64,000 bases of DNA from Pirellulaceae bacterium. Its GTDB lineage: Bacteria > Planctomycetota > Planctomycetia > Pirellulales > Pirellulaceae. Both the position numbers and the translations under genes were made by a program. Below the pieces are notes generated by a model. That model saw only the letters and a list, made by a program, of their open reading frames with translations, did not search any database and was not told the origin of the DNA. Positions 17,808-28,167 of the stretch are shown piece after piece; within the stretch, counting starts at the first letter, position 1; every line of letters begins with the position of its first letter. Where the stretch lies: positions 447,746 to 511,745 of the forward strand of contig JAGYIQ010000003.1 of the NCBI GenBank assembly GCA_018402565.1. The letters are read 5' to 3'.

Positions 17808-18028
17808 CCGCCGAAACCCCGCCTGCTAGCTCCCGCCACCCATACGCAGGGGCCCGAATCGGGGGCTTCCGGGGCCTTTGAACTGGGCGGTGCGGGCGGT
17901 GTTACACGGTTGCCAGCAGCCGCGGGTTTCCTAACCGTTCTTTAAAATTTCCGGCCCTCGTCGTACACTGGGGAGGGTCGGTTTGTGAAGTGCAAACCGA
18001 CCCTACCATATTTGACGAGTAATCCGCC

Positions 18029-19930
18029 ATGACCACCACGACCTTGGCCGCGTCCGCGACGGATCGCGGGTCGGGCCCCGGAGCCATCCTCAACCTCTCC
18101 TGTTACAAATTTATCCCGCTGGATGGATTGGCCGACAAACGGGCGACCCTGCGGCAGCGGTGCCACGCCCTGGGCATCAAGGGCACCATCCTGCTGAGTC
18201 CCGAAGGGATCAATTTTTTTGTGGCCGGCCCTCCGCCCGCCATCCACGCCCTGGTCGCCGAACTTCGGTCTTGGCCGGAACTCTCCGACGTGCAACCCAA
18301 AGAATCCTTCAGCGACGACCAACCGTTCTCACGAATGTTGGTGCGGATCAAGCAGGAAATCATCGCCTTTGGGGTGCCAGAGATCGATCCGTCCCGCTAC
18401 ACGTCTCGCAAGCTGCCCGCCGCTGAGCTCAAACGCTGGCTGGACGAAGGTCGCGACCTGACGCTGTTGGATGTCCGCAACAACTACGAAGTGCAGGTTG
18501 GCACCTTCGATCACGCGTTGGCCATCGATGTCGACCACTTTCGCGACTTCCCGCAAGCCGCGGAGAAACTGCCGGCGGCCACGCGTGAGAAGCCGATCGT
18601 CATGTTTTGCACCGGCGGGATTCGCTGCGAGAAAGCCGGCCCGCTGATGGAACGCTTGGGCTTTCGCGAGATCTACCAATTGGACGGTGGCATCTTGAAG
18701 TATTTCGAAGAGGTGGGCGGCGATCACTGGCGGGGCGAGTGCTTTGTGTTCGACAAACGCGTGGCTCTGGATCCTCACTTGGAGGAGACCGCCACCACCC
18801 AGTGTTACGCCTGCCAGCAGCCATTGACGCCGGCCGACCAAGCGTCGCCGCACTACGTACCCGGCAGCCAATGCCCCCATTGCTACGACCTGGTGGCCGC
18901 CCGCGAGCAGCGACAACGAGCCACACGCCAGGCTCGGCTGCAGGCCTTTCAAGCCAATTTGCCCGGCAGCCAGCCGTACGACAACCTGCGACCCTTGAAC
19001 GTGCCCGAGCGTTTTGATGGCCTGAGTGTGCTGGACTTCTTGGATCAACTGCATCCGCATGTGGGTCGCGCGGTCTGGGCCGAGACACTGGCGGCCGGTC
19101 GCATTCGCCTGGGCAACGAACCCGTGTCCGCCGATCGGGTCGTACGCTCGGGTATGGGCCTGCGTCACTTGATTCCGGATACGACCGAACCCGCCGTCAA
19201 TGCCGCTATCGAGATCGTGCATGATGATGCCAATCTGGTGGTCGTCAGTAAACCGGCTCCGCTGCCGGTGCACGCCTGTGGTCGCTTCAACCGCAACACA
19301 CTCGAGTGGATGTTGCAGCAGGTTTATCGGCCCCAGCGGCTGAAGTTGGTGCATCGGCTGGACGCCGATACCAGCGGCTTGATGGTGATCGCTCGGCATC
19401 GACGGGCCGCGACCGCCCTGCATCAGTTATTTCAGACGAACCAAGTCGACAAGCGTTACCTGGCTCGCATCCATGGCTGGCCGGCGGACGATGCGTTCGT
19501 GGAAACGGCAGCCATCGGCTCGGCTCCCGCGGCAGAGGGCCTGCGGATGATCGATCCCGCGGGATTGCCCGCCGAGACGCACTTTGTGGTCCGACAACGT
19601 TTCGCCGATGGAACGGCTTTGGTGGAGGCCCAGCCGATCACTGGCCGCACCAACCAGATCCGCTTGCATCTCTGGCACGCGGGCCATCCGATCGTCGGTG
19701 ACTCCGCCTACTTGCCCGACCGGCGATTGGGGCACAACGCCAGCCAATCCACCGCGGAGTCTCCGCTGTGTTTGCATGCTTGGCGACTGAGCTTTCCCCA
19801 ACCGTTCCCGTTGGCCGACCCCGAAGCTGGACCCTGCCAGTGGGAAGCCGGTTGGCCGATCTGGGCGAACGAGAACTGGGCGCCGGGTGAGACTGCTGCG
19901 GACATCCAGGAAGTGAGGTCGGCAAGTTGA
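18029..19930 (+). CDS. Fusion of TrhO-type rhodanese tRNA hydroxylase and RluA-type pseudouridine synthase
   Basis: Residues 1-290 match the TrhO/YceA (UPF0176) family, which makes 5-hydroxyuridine at tRNA position 34: an N-terminal acylphosphatase-like domain, then a rhodanese domain with the active-site Cys in FCTGGIRCEKA (about 192-203). Two CxxC pairs (CYAC, CPHC) follow. Residues about 325-380 resemble S4, and residues about 390-620 are an RluA-type synthase with HRLDADTSG (Asp about 443) and ITGRTNQIRLHLW. One chain therefore joins two RNA-modifying activities. ATG 18029 is the natural start. The stop overlaps the next TTG start. Confidence 0.88.
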   Translation: MTTTTLAASATDRGSGPGAILNLSCYKFIPLDGLADKRATLRQRCHALGIKGTILLSPEGINFFVAGPPPAIHALVAELRSWPELSDVQPKESFSDDQPFSRMLVRIKQEIIAFGVPEIDPSRYTSRKLPAAELKRWLDEGRDLTLLDVRNNYEVQVGTFDHALAIDVDHFRDFPQAAEKLPAATREKPIVMFCTGGIRCEKAGPLMERLGFREIYQLDGGILKYFEEVGGDHWRGECFVFDKRVALDPHLEETATTQCYACQQPLTPADQASPHYVPGSQCPHCYDLVAAREQRQRATRQARLQAFQANLPGSQPYDNLRPLNVPERFDGLSVLDFLDQLHPHVGRAVWAETLAAGRIRLGNEPVSADRVVRSGMGLRHLIPDTTEPAVNAAIEIVHDDANLVVVSKPAPLPVHACGRFNRNTLEWMLQQVYRPQRLKLVHRLDADTSGLMVIARHRRAATALHQLFQTNQVDKRYLARIHGWPADDAFVETAAIGSAPAAEGLRMIDPAGLPAETHFVVRQRFADGTALVEAQPITGRTNQIRLHLWHAGHPIVGDSAYLPDRRLGHNASQSTAESPLCLHAWRLSFPQPFPLADPEAGPCQWEAGWPIWANENWAPGETAADIQEVRSAS

Positions 19931-21849
19931 GTTCGGATCCCCCATCCAACCTGCCGCGCATCCGAGTTCACGAGCTAGATCAATTTTTCCGCGACTTACG
20001 AGCGGCGGTCTTGGCTCTGGAGTCGGCCTATGTGCAGGGCAACCTGGCCGAGCAGTTGAAGCAGATGGCGATCGCCAATCGCTTCGGCCCGGGTCTTGCG
20101 CGCAGTTATCGCTTCTTGCTCAAGGCTCCGCGCCTCCCGGATCCGGAAGGCCTGCGCCGCAAAACCGTGCACGCATTGTTGGACCAAACGCGGGACGAAC
20201 TGTTCAAGATCGACAATTGGTTCCATGCCGAGATCCAAACCGTTCCCGTTGGCCCCAGTGAAAACGGCGGAGTGCCCTCGTCCGGTTCGGTGGCACCGCC
20301 CACCTCGGCGGCCTTGGTGTTGGACGACTCCACTTCCGAAGCCAACACCGATGTGGAACTGGAACCGATCGACGCCTTCTTGAGCGACGATGACAGCCTG
20401 GAGGGCCGCGACGACGCCACCGAGTTGCTGGAGGACATGGTGCCGCTGACTTCGGTGCGATACGTCGTCAGCCAGGGGGTTGCCGAACCGGTCGCACTGA
20501 GACTGGACCAGGTCCTGGCCGCCCGGAGTTGGGGGATCGGCTTCTTCTTCAATGACATGGAGGAGACCGACCGCGTCACCGACCTGCGGGCGCGTTTGGC
20601 CTTGGAGCACTTGGCCCGCGACTTGTTGGACTTGTCGCGAATGTTGCCGCGTTTACTCCGCGGCAAACCAGGTCAATACCCGCCGTTGGTTCCGCCGCGT
20701 TTTAGCCGCGCGGCCGAGCAACTGGTGGCCGATATCGTCAACGAACACGAACCCAACGCCAGCCTCTCGCGACTGTGCGAAGATTACTTGCAAAAAACTG
20801 ATTTGCGCGTCCGCTACCCCGGACTCCAACGTCGTCGCGGGGCTCGGGTGCAGGTCACGCTGGGACCCAGCCAGGCGCATCACCAGCAGAAAGTGGACAC
20901 GATCCGCAACCCGGATCATTTTGTCATTCTCTCGCCCTGGGCCTTGGCCACCGCGATTCCCCACTTCGGCGCCCAGGCCACCGGTCAGCAGGTGCCGATG
21001 GACCACGACTTGATCCAACGCTTTTGGCGGAGCCTCTCCGGGCAACCCGCCAGCCTGGAGTCGTTGGCTTACACCCTCCGCGGGATGTTGCACACGGCGA
21101 TACACGGCACCATCAGCGATCCTCGCGGGCCGTTGGTCCTGGTCCCCTCGGCGGTCCGTGAACTGCTCCGCGTCTGGGTCAAGCACGAATGCTTCCGCAG
21201 CACGTTGGCCATGCGTGAATGGGAGGAAACCCAAGGCGAGTTCTTCCGCCGCGCCGATGGCCGACTGGGGACACGACCGCTGCTCAACCCCAAGGCCCCA
21301 TCGGTCCTGAAGAAGTTCCTGGAGCTCAACCCGATTGGCTCGCGGGTCTTAGGCCGTGTGCACGCCGTCGGTCCACGCTCGGCGATCGTCGACTTGGGCA
21401 ACGCCCTGTTCGGCAAGATCTCCCGCGAAGAAATCTCCTGGAGCACCACCCAAGCCAAGCTCAAACTGTTCCTCAACGAGGGGCAGGAGTACGAGTTTGT
21501 CGTCATCGGCGGCGGACGACACACCCTGGACTTGGTCGACCTCAGTCGCAAACGTCTCCAGCCCGATCCGTGGAACGAAGAGAGTCTGGCCGAATTGGCT
21601 CGCGAGGAAGCGGTCCCGGGTTGCGTGCAAAGCCAGACCCCGTTCGGGCTGTTCGTCGAACTGCGACCCGACGTGGTGGGATTGCTGCATCGGTCGACCA
21701 TCGCCGCGGAGCAGCAAGAAGCGGCTTGGCAACGGTACCCCAAAGGCGCGACCATCCAAGTCAAAGTCTTGACCCTCGACGCCGCCAACCGCCGCATCTC
21801 GCTGGCCTTGGCGTCCTCGGATTCCGCGACGGCAGACCTAGAAACTTAA
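19927..21849 (+). CDS. Unknown protein with C-terminal S1 RNA-binding domains
   Basis: The first 460 residues are not recognised; they contain an acidic linker (about 115-170). The last 170 hold two S1-like OB folds, the first from GSRVLGRVHAVGPRSAIVDL, the second with VQSQTPFGLFVEL and DAANRRISLAL. RNA binding is likely, function unknown. TTG 19927 lies inside TTGA, overlapping the stop of the TrhO-RluA fusion, so the two are probably translated together and may act on the same RNA. Confidence 0.75.
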   Translation: MSSDPPSNLPRIRVHELDQFFRDLRAAVLALESAYVQGNLAEQLKQMAIANRFGPGLARSYRFLLKAPRLPDPEGLRRKTVHALLDQTRDELFKIDNWFHAEIQTVPVGPSENGGVPSSGSVAPPTSAALVLDDSTSEANTDVELEPIDAFLSDDDSLEGRDDATELLEDMVPLTSVRYVVSQGVAEPVALRLDQVLAARSWGIGFFFNDMEETDRVTDLRARLALEHLARDLLDLSRMLPRLLRGKPGQYPPLVPPRFSRAAEQLVADIVNEHEPNASLSRLCEDYLQKTDLRVRYPGLQRRRGARVQVTLGPSQAHHQQKVDTIRNPDHFVILSPWALATAIPHFGAQATGQQVPMDHDLIQRFWRSLSGQPASLESLAYTLRGMLHTAIHGTISDPRGPLVLVPSAVRELLRVWVKHECFRSTLAMREWEETQGEFFRRADGRLGTRPLLNPKAPSVLKKFLELNPIGSRVLGRVHAVGPRSAIVDLGNALFGKISREEISWSTTQAKLKLFLNEGQEYEFVVIGGGRHTLDLVDLSRKRLQPDPWNEESLAELAREEAVPGCVQSQTPFGLFVELRPDVVGLLHRSTIAAEQQEAAWQRYPKGATIQVKVLTLDAANRRISLALASSDSATADLET

Positions 21850-21916
21850 GGGTCCGCACGACATACTGACCGATCCAAACCGCGGTGGCGGTGGCAAGCG
21901 TGGAGAGAACTAGCCT

Positions 21917-23416
21917 GTGGCGACAATCGATATCGATGAATTTTCGGCTCTGGCCCGACAATACGACAAAATACCCGTCGCTCGGACGCTCTTGAGCGAT
22001 GGGCTCACACCCGTATTGGCCCTGCGACGGCTAGGGGACTCGCCCTACGCCTGCCTGTTCGAAAGCGTCGTCGGTGGGGAAAAGGTCGGACGGTACTCGT
22101 TCTTGGGCGTCGACCCGCACACGGTCCTCCGCGTCTACGGCAACCAGATCCAAGTCCAGACCGAAGGTCAAACCCAAACTTTCGAGTCACCCCAGCCAAT
22201 CGAGTTCCTGCGGCAACAGGTCACCCAGTATTCGGTTGCACCACGACCCGATCTCCCGCCCCTCACCGGCGGTGCCATCGGCTACTTCGGTTACGATGTG
22301 GTCCGCTACTACGAGCGACTGCCGCACACGCCACCCGATGATCGAAATTTGCCTGATTTGGCATTTGGAATGTTTGACCAATTGGTCGTGTTCGATCACG
22401 TCTACAAAACGCTCAGCATTATCGTACTGGTACGCCCCAATGCCTTCCCGTCGCCCGTGGAGGCCTTGGCGGCCGCCCAACAACAACTGGACGACCTCAC
22501 CGGCCGCTTGCTCAATGGCCAACAACAACTGCCGCCCCGAAGAGCCGAGTTCGCGGACGCGGCCGACCTGCCGTTTGTCTCCAACTTCACCCAGGACCAA
22601 TTCGAAGCCGCCGTGCGAAAGTGCGTGCAGTACATCCAGGCCGGCGACATCTTCCAAGTCGTCATCAGCCAACGCTTCCAGGCCCCGATCCACTGTGAAG
22701 CCCTGGAGTTGTACCGCACCCTGAGGGTCCTCAACCCCAGCCCCTTCATGTTTTATCTCAAGTTGCCCGAGGTCACCCTGGTCGGCAGCAGCCCCGAGAT
22801 CATGTGCCGCGTCGTCGGACAAGAAGTCACCGTCCGCCCCCTGGCCGGCACCCGCCCCCGCGGCAGCAACCCCAGCCACGACGCGGAACTGGAACAGGAC
22901 TTACTCGCCGATCCCAAAGAGTGCGCCGAACATGTGATGTTGGTGGACTTGGGCCGCAATGACGTCGGCCGAGTCGCTCGCGTGGGCTCGATCCAACTGC
23001 CCGATGTCATGATCGTCGAACGCTACAGCCACGTCATGCACCTCTCATCCACCGTCGTTGGGCAGTTGCGGGACGACTGCGACAGCTTCGATGCCCTGGG
23101 CGCGACTTTGCCCGCCGGCACGGTCTCCGGTGCTCCCAAAATCCGCGCGATGCAGATCATCGACAGCCTGGAACCTCACAAGCGGGGCCCCTATGCCGGC
23201 GCCGTAGGCTACTTGGACTACCGCGGCAACATGGATACCTGCATCACCCTGAGGACGGTGGTTCTGCACCAAGGCCAAGCCTACGTGCAAGCCGGCGCCG
23301 GAATCGTGGCCGACAGCGACCCCACCGCCGAGTACCAAGAAACCGTCAACAAAGCCCGCGGTCTGATGCGCGCCATCAGCATCACCGAGGCCAGCCAACC
23401 CCTGACCAGCTCCTAA
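21917..23416 (+). CDS. trpE: Anthranilate synthase component I TrpE
   Basis: Converts chorismate to anthranilate with the TrpG glutaminase. The N-terminal region contains the feedback-inhibition segment GRYSFLGVDP. The chorismate-binding domain shows GTRPRGSNPSHDAELEQDLL, VDLGRNDVGRV and AGTVSGAPKIRAMQI. Length 499 is normal. The start is GTG 21917. No trpG is adjacent in the window. Confidence 0.94.
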   Translation: MATIDIDEFSALARQYDKIPVARTLLSDGLTPVLALRRLGDSPYACLFESVVGGEKVGRYSFLGVDPHTVLRVYGNQIQVQTEGQTQTFESPQPIEFLRQQVTQYSVAPRPDLPPLTGGAIGYFGYDVVRYYERLPHTPPDDRNLPDLAFGMFDQLVVFDHVYKTLSIIVLVRPNAFPSPVEALAAAQQQLDDLTGRLLNGQQQLPPRRAEFADAADLPFVSNFTQDQFEAAVRKCVQYIQAGDIFQVVISQRFQAPIHCEALELYRTLRVLNPSPFMFYLKLPEVTLVGSSPEIMCRVVGQEVTVRPLAGTRPRGSNPSHDAELEQDLLADPKECAEHVMLVDLGRNDVGRVARVGSIQLPDVMIVERYSHVMHLSSTVVGQLRDDCDSFDALGATLPAGTVSGAPKIRAMQIIDSLEPHKRGPYAGAVGYLDYRGNMDTCITLRTVVLHQGQAYVQAGAGIVADSDPTAEYQETVNKARGLMRAISITEASQPLTSS

Positions 23417-23493
23417 CAAAATCCTAGTAAGTTCCTAACAAACCACTGATCGTGCTGTGACCCCAGCACCAACCACCGAGGCTCCCGTCCATC

Positions 23494-24945
23494 ATGGCTC
23501 CCAAATCTTCTCGCCAACGCCGTCCCGCACCCAGCGGACCGCGCCGCTCGCCCAACGGCCCGGCTCGACCTAACGCCTCACTGCGCCAAAAAGGCGGCAA
23601 GCCCGGTCGCCTGAAGAAACGCACGCCCGTCCCCGCGACCGACGCCAGCACGATGCGCTTGCAAAAGTTCCTGGCCGCCGCCGGCGTTGGCTCCCGCCGC
23701 GATTGCGAAGTCCTGATCGTTGAGGGTCGCATCGAAGTCGACAACCAAGTCGTCACCGAACTGGGAACCCGTATCGATCCCGAGACACAAGTCGTCACCT
23801 TCGATGGCCAACGCGTCCGCAGCGAACGCTTGCAATACTTCATGCTGAACAAACCACCAGGTGTCGTCAGTACCGCCCAGGACCCGTCCGGCCGCACACG
23901 GGTCGTCGATCTGATCAGCTCCCACCAACGCGTCTACAACGTCGGACGGCTGGACAAATCCAGCGAAGGCCTGATCCTGGTCACCAACGATGGAACCCTG
24001 GCCCAGTACCTGACCCACCCCAGCTTCGGGGTGGAAAAAATCTACCAAGTGCTGGTCCGCGGCGTGCCCAAATTCGAGGATCTGCAAACCCTCAAACATG
24101 GCGTCCACCTGATGGAGGGTGTGGCCAAAGTCAAAGACGTCGACATCCGCCGCCGACACAAGGACTCGACCGAATTAACCATGGTCTTGGACGAAGGCAA
24201 GAACCGCGAGATCCGCCGCATGCTGGCCAAGATCGGACACAAAGTCGTCCGCTTGGTCCGCGTCGGCATCGGCCCACTCGCCCTGGGCGATCTCCCCCAA
24301 GGCGCCCATCGCCGCCTGACCCACGAAGAAATCACCGAACTCAAAGACTGGGCCGAACGCGTCGCCAAAGGCCAATCCCCACGCACCGTCCTCGGCCCCA
24401 AGGCCAAACGCGCCGCGCGACGAGTCGCCGATCTGGTCGCCACACCCAAACCCAGCCCCCGCTCCGCCACCGACAAATCGTCACCACCCGCACCGCGTTC
24501 GAGCTCCAACCGCACCGCCGGCAATACGGGCACCAAACGCAATACGGGCACGAACCGCAAGTCGCGGGAGCACGACACACCTGCCGCGCCGGTCAACCCC
24601 GTCGCGGAGAAACTCGCCAGCGGACGTCCCATCCATCTGGAAGACGTGCAACGCGCCAAAGAAATCCGCAGCCAAGCCAACAGCCCCAGCCCCCGCAGTG
24701 GCCCAGCAGCCAGCGGCCCCAAACGCAGTGGACCAACACGCAGTGGACCCAAGCCCAGTGGCCCCAAACGCAGTGGACCCAAGCGCAGTGGTGGCAAGCC
24801 TCGGCCCGGCAGCTCGCGACCAGCATCGGCCGCACCCGGCCGCGCGAAACCTGGCCGCGGCCGCCCCCCCGCGGGCAAAGCCACAGGTCGCAAATCCAGC
24901 GGAAGCAAGCCCGCCACCGGTGGCGGCCGCGCTCGTCGTCGCTAA
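23494..24945 (+). CDS. RsuA/RluB-family pseudouridine synthase with long basic tails
   Basis: An S4 domain (MRLQKFLAAAGVGSRRDCE, from about residue 53) precedes the synthase domain with GRLDKSSEGL (catalytic Asp) and EGKNREIRRMLAKIGH. RluB, RluE, RluF and RsuA share these, and I cannot choose among them. A 50-residue basic leader and a 200-residue Lys/Arg/Pro/Ser-rich tail with SGPKRSGPKRSG repeats make it about twice the usual length; such tails often bind RNA or ribosomes. Confidence 0.9.
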   Translation: MAPKSSRQRRPAPSGPRRSPNGPARPNASLRQKGGKPGRLKKRTPVPATDASTMRLQKFLAAAGVGSRRDCEVLIVEGRIEVDNQVVTELGTRIDPETQVVTFDGQRVRSERLQYFMLNKPPGVVSTAQDPSGRTRVVDLISSHQRVYNVGRLDKSSEGLILVTNDGTLAQYLTHPSFGVEKIYQVLVRGVPKFEDLQTLKHGVHLMEGVAKVKDVDIRRRHKDSTELTMVLDEGKNREIRRMLAKIGHKVVRLVRVGIGPLALGDLPQGAHRRLTHEEITELKDWAERVAKGQSPRTVLGPKAKRAARRVADLVATPKPSPRSATDKSSPPAPRSSSNRTAGNTGTKRNTGTNRKSREHDTPAAPVNPVAEKLASGRPIHLEDVQRAKEIRSQANSPSPRSGPAASGPKRSGPTRSGPKPSGPKRSGPKRSGGKPRPGSSRPASAAPGRAKPGRGRPPAGKATGRKSSGSKPATGGGRARRR

Positions 24946-25041
24946 CCCTTGAGAAAACATCGCAGCGAACGGAAACACTGGGCCGCTACTGGTACAAGCA
25001 CCTTGTTTCGTGCCTTTTCGTGCTTTTCTTGGTACTTTTTA

Positions 25042-28000
25042 TCAATGCCGAGTGGCCGGGCGCAGCCGCGCGCTGATCAAGAACAGTGCCGGCACAAAGT
25101 ACAACGCCAGAATCGTTGCGCCGCCGACCCCACCGGCGATCGCGATCGCCAATGGCGGCCAGAAACCGCCGCCTTGCCACAACAACGGAGTAAAGCCCGC
25201 GATCGTGGTCAACGAGGTCGCAATGATGTGTCGGGTGCTGTGCAACACCACGTCCGTCGTGGCCTCCACATCCCCCTGCCGAGCCAGCGGACAAGCCATC
25301 AAGCCCGCCAAGACCACAATCGAGTCGTTGATCGCCACCCCCACCAATCCCATCGTGCCCACGATCGCCATAAAACCAAATGGAAACCCAAATACCACCA
25401 AGGAGAATAGCCCCAACCCGATGCTCAGTATCCCCACACCGCCGATCAAGAAAGCGGCCCGAAACGAACCAAAACTGAGTACGATGACCGAGAACATGAC
25501 CAGTACCAAAACCGGTGCCGTCGCCAATAGATTCGACACCGCTCGATCCCGCTCTTCGGCCTCGCCACCAAAGCGTATCTCGTAGCCCGGCGGGACAGTG
25601 ATCGCCCCGGCTTCCAAACGCCGTTGAAACTCCCCCAACACCACACTGGGCAAGTGCCCCGTCTCCACCTGAGCGCGAACTTCATTGACCCGCCGATTGT
25701 TGATTCGCTGCGCCCCCGTATCCCCGGGCTTCAACTCCCACGACCCCAACACCGACAGGGGAACCAAATCCGCACTTTCGATCGCCGGACGATTGATCGT
25801 CAGCGACGCCAGCCGGCTGGGCGAACTGCGATCCTCCCCACTCAATCGCAACCGCACCGACACGGACTCCTCCCCATCCAAAATCGCGCCCACGTTGATG
25901 CCGTCCAACGCCAGGTTCAATTGTTCAGCCACCGTCTGCCGATCCAACTCCGCCTCTGCCAAGGCCTGGGTGTCGAACTCCCACTCCAGCACAGGCGCCG
26001 CCGTACCCAGCGACGATGTCGTGGCCGTCACACGGTCCAGACTGCCCAACAACCGCCGCACCTGCCAACCCAGATCGGTCAACACCGCCGGGTCCGGACC
26101 AAACACCCGTATCTCGATCGGATCATCCAAGGGTGGGCCCAACTGGAGCGATTGTGCATTGACCCTCGCCCCCGGCAACGCCGCCTGCAGCCGCCGCTGC
26201 CAATCCCGCAAATAAGCTTGCTCCGCCACGCCGGAGTGCAACTCCACAAAAGCTTGCGCAAAACTGGGCAAGTCCTTCCGCAGCGGGATCAAGTTGACAT
26301 AAAACGGCGGGGCGCTGCGACCAATGTACCAATCCACCCGCTTGATGTTCGGATCCGTCAACAATAACTCGCGAGCCCGACGCGCCAACGCCAAGGTCTC
26401 GTCACTCGTCTTGCCGGCCGCCAACTCCAGCTTGATCGTGAACTGGTCGCGATCCGCTGACGGAAAAAACTGCTCCGGCAATCGATAGGCCAATCCAAAA
26501 CCCAACAATGGCAGCAATAAACCACCCACAACGCCCAACACTGGATAGCGAAACAGAAACTTCAAGCTCCGTCGGTACCGCCGGGCCAAGCCTGCATGCT
26601 GCCAACCGTGCTGCCACCAATGCTGCGGCCGCTGCGTTGCCGAATCAACGCGAACTTCCGTAACCGGCACGGCCGGATCAGCGGACTCGCGTCGCAGCCA
26701 ACCCAAAATCGCGGGCAGGATGGTCATCGACAACAGGTAACTGCCACTGACCGCCACGATCACACTGGTCGCAATCGCATACACAAACTCGGCTGCCGGA
26801 CCAATCATCAGAATCAACGGCGCAAAGGCCAACACCGTGGTCAACGTCGAACCACCCAGCGGAATCGCCAAATGCTCCACCCGACTGCGAATGGCTTCCC
26901 GCAACGGCAACCCTTCGTTCAAGGCCGATTGGACTTCATCCACGATCACAATCGCATTGTCAATCAACAATCCCAAAGCCAAGATCATGCCCGTCACCGA
27001 CATCTGATGCAGCGGTATCTGCCACAGCCACATCGACGTCAGCACCAACAAACAAGTCAGCGGCAAAGTCAAACCCACCACCAGACTGCCACGCCAGCCC
27101 ATCAACACCAAGACCACCGCCATCACCGCCAACGCCCCCAAGCCCAAGTTAATGAGCAGAGACTGCAAGCGTTGCATGACATACCGAGATTGTTGAAAGT
27201 CCACCTCAACTTGCAAATCGTTCGGCACGGTCGCCTGAAACCTCGCCACCAACTCTTCTGCATCTTTGGTCCACAAGTCAATCCGCCGATTGTGTCGCTG
27301 GTAACAGACCAACACCACGGCATCGCGGCCCTGCACCAACACGCGATCTATCACCGGCTCGACCACCGTCTTACGAATCGTGGCCACATCGCCCAATTGC
27401 AAGGCCTGACCGTCCCGCGCCGTACCGATGTAAACCGCGGCCAAGCGTTGCAGCGAATCGAATTCACCCGTCAATTCCACCAACATGCTGCGGCCTTCGT
27501 CCTGCACGCTGCCGGACGAGACTTTGGCATCCGCCCGCTGCAGTTGCTGAGCCAACCCAGCCATCGTTAGACCGTGGGCCGCCAATTGCTCCTGAGCGAC
27601 CTCGACCAGGACTTGTTCCGCGGACAAGCCGTAGATCTCAACCTTGTCCGTCCCCTGGATCCCCCGCAACTCCGATTGCAGTTCCTTGGCCAGACGATTC
27701 AACAACGACCACTGCGTCGGCCGGTCCGACGCCCACTGCAAACTGACCATCAAGCTGGTGGCGCGAAATTCCAAATTCTCAAACACCGGCTCCACTTCCG
27801 CCGGCAACCACGGCCGCGCATCCGCTAACTTGTCGCGGATCTTGCCCCAGATCGGCTCCACATCTTCAATCTCGTCACGCAGTTCCAACGCAATCAAACT
27901 GTAGCCGTTGCGGCTGCCGGATCGGATCAGCCGAATGTCCTCCAACTCCATCAACTGCCGCTCGATGACATCCGTCACCAAGGTCTCGACACGCGGCGTG

Positions 28001-28167
28001 GAGGCCCCCGGAAAGACCGTACGAATCGTGGCCGCCCGCGGCTTCATCGGCGGATCCTCCATCCGCGGCAAGACCTGGGTCGCCGTCAGACCACTGACAA
28101 AGATCACGCCCAACAACAACCACATCAATCGCGGTCTGTCGAAGAACAAAAGCGCCAAACGCCCCAT
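25042..28167 (-). CDS. RND-family efflux permease
   Basis: A 1041-residue inner-membrane transporter with the RND layout: one N-terminal helix, a large periplasmic loop, a block of helices (about 330-490), a second loop and a final helix block. The start region has the usual VFPGASTPRVETLVTDVIE pore segment. Asp residues in GLLIDNAIVIVDEV fit proton relay helix 4. The substrate is unknown; the sequence resembles AcrB/MexK-type multidrug members more than metal pumps. It starts directly after the adaptor stop (28168), so they share an operon. No outer-membrane channel gene is adjacent. Confidence 0.92.
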   Translation of the reverse strand: MGRLALLFFDRPRLMWLLLGVIFVSGLTATQVLPRMEDPPMKPRAATIRTVFPGASTPRVETLVTDVIERQLMELEDIRLIRSGSRNGYSLIALELRDEIEDVEPIWGKIRDKLADARPWLPAEVEPVFENLEFRATSLMVSLQWASDRPTQWSLLNRLAKELQSELRGIQGTDKVEIYGLSAEQVLVEVAQEQLAAHGLTMAGLAQQLQRADAKVSSGSVQDEGRSMLVELTGEFDSLQRLAAVYIGTARDGQALQLGDVATIRKTVVEPVIDRVLVQGRDAVVLVCYQRHNRRIDLWTKDAEELVARFQATVPNDLQVEVDFQQSRYVMQRLQSLLINLGLGALAVMAVVLVLMGWRGSLVVGLTLPLTCLLVLTSMWLWQIPLHQMSVTGMILALGLLIDNAIVIVDEVQSALNEGLPLREAIRSRVEHLAIPLGGSTLTTVLAFAPLILMIGPAAEFVYAIATSVIVAVSGSYLLSMTILPAILGWLRRESADPAVPVTEVRVDSATQRPQHWWQHGWQHAGLARRYRRSLKFLFRYPVLGVVGGLLLPLLGFGLAYRLPEQFFPSADRDQFTIKLELAAGKTSDETLALARRARELLLTDPNIKRVDWYIGRSAPPFYVNLIPLRKDLPSFAQAFVELHSGVAEQAYLRDWQRRLQAALPGARVNAQSLQLGPPLDDPIEIRVFGPDPAVLTDLGWQVRRLLGSLDRVTATTSSLGTAAPVLEWEFDTQALAEAELDRQTVAEQLNLALDGINVGAILDGEESVSVRLRLSGEDRSSPSRLASLTINRPAIESADLVPLSVLGSWELKPGDTGAQRINNRRVNEVRAQVETGHLPSVVLGEFQRRLEAGAITVPPGYEIRFGGEAEERDRAVSNLLATAPVLVLVMFSVIVLSFGSFRAAFLIGGVGILSIGLGLFSLVVFGFPFGFMAIVGTMGLVGVAINDSIVVLAGLMACPLARQGDVEATTDVVLHSTRHIIATSLTTIAGFTPLLWQGGGFWPPLAIAIAGGVGGATILALYFVPALFLISARLRPATRH

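Noticed and set aside
17836..17890. GC-rich hairpins after dnaB as a terminator
   Set aside because: Stems are short and overlapping and no T run follows.
26596..27570. A 324-residue plus-strand frame rich in His and Gln
   Set aside because: Antisense to the RND permease.
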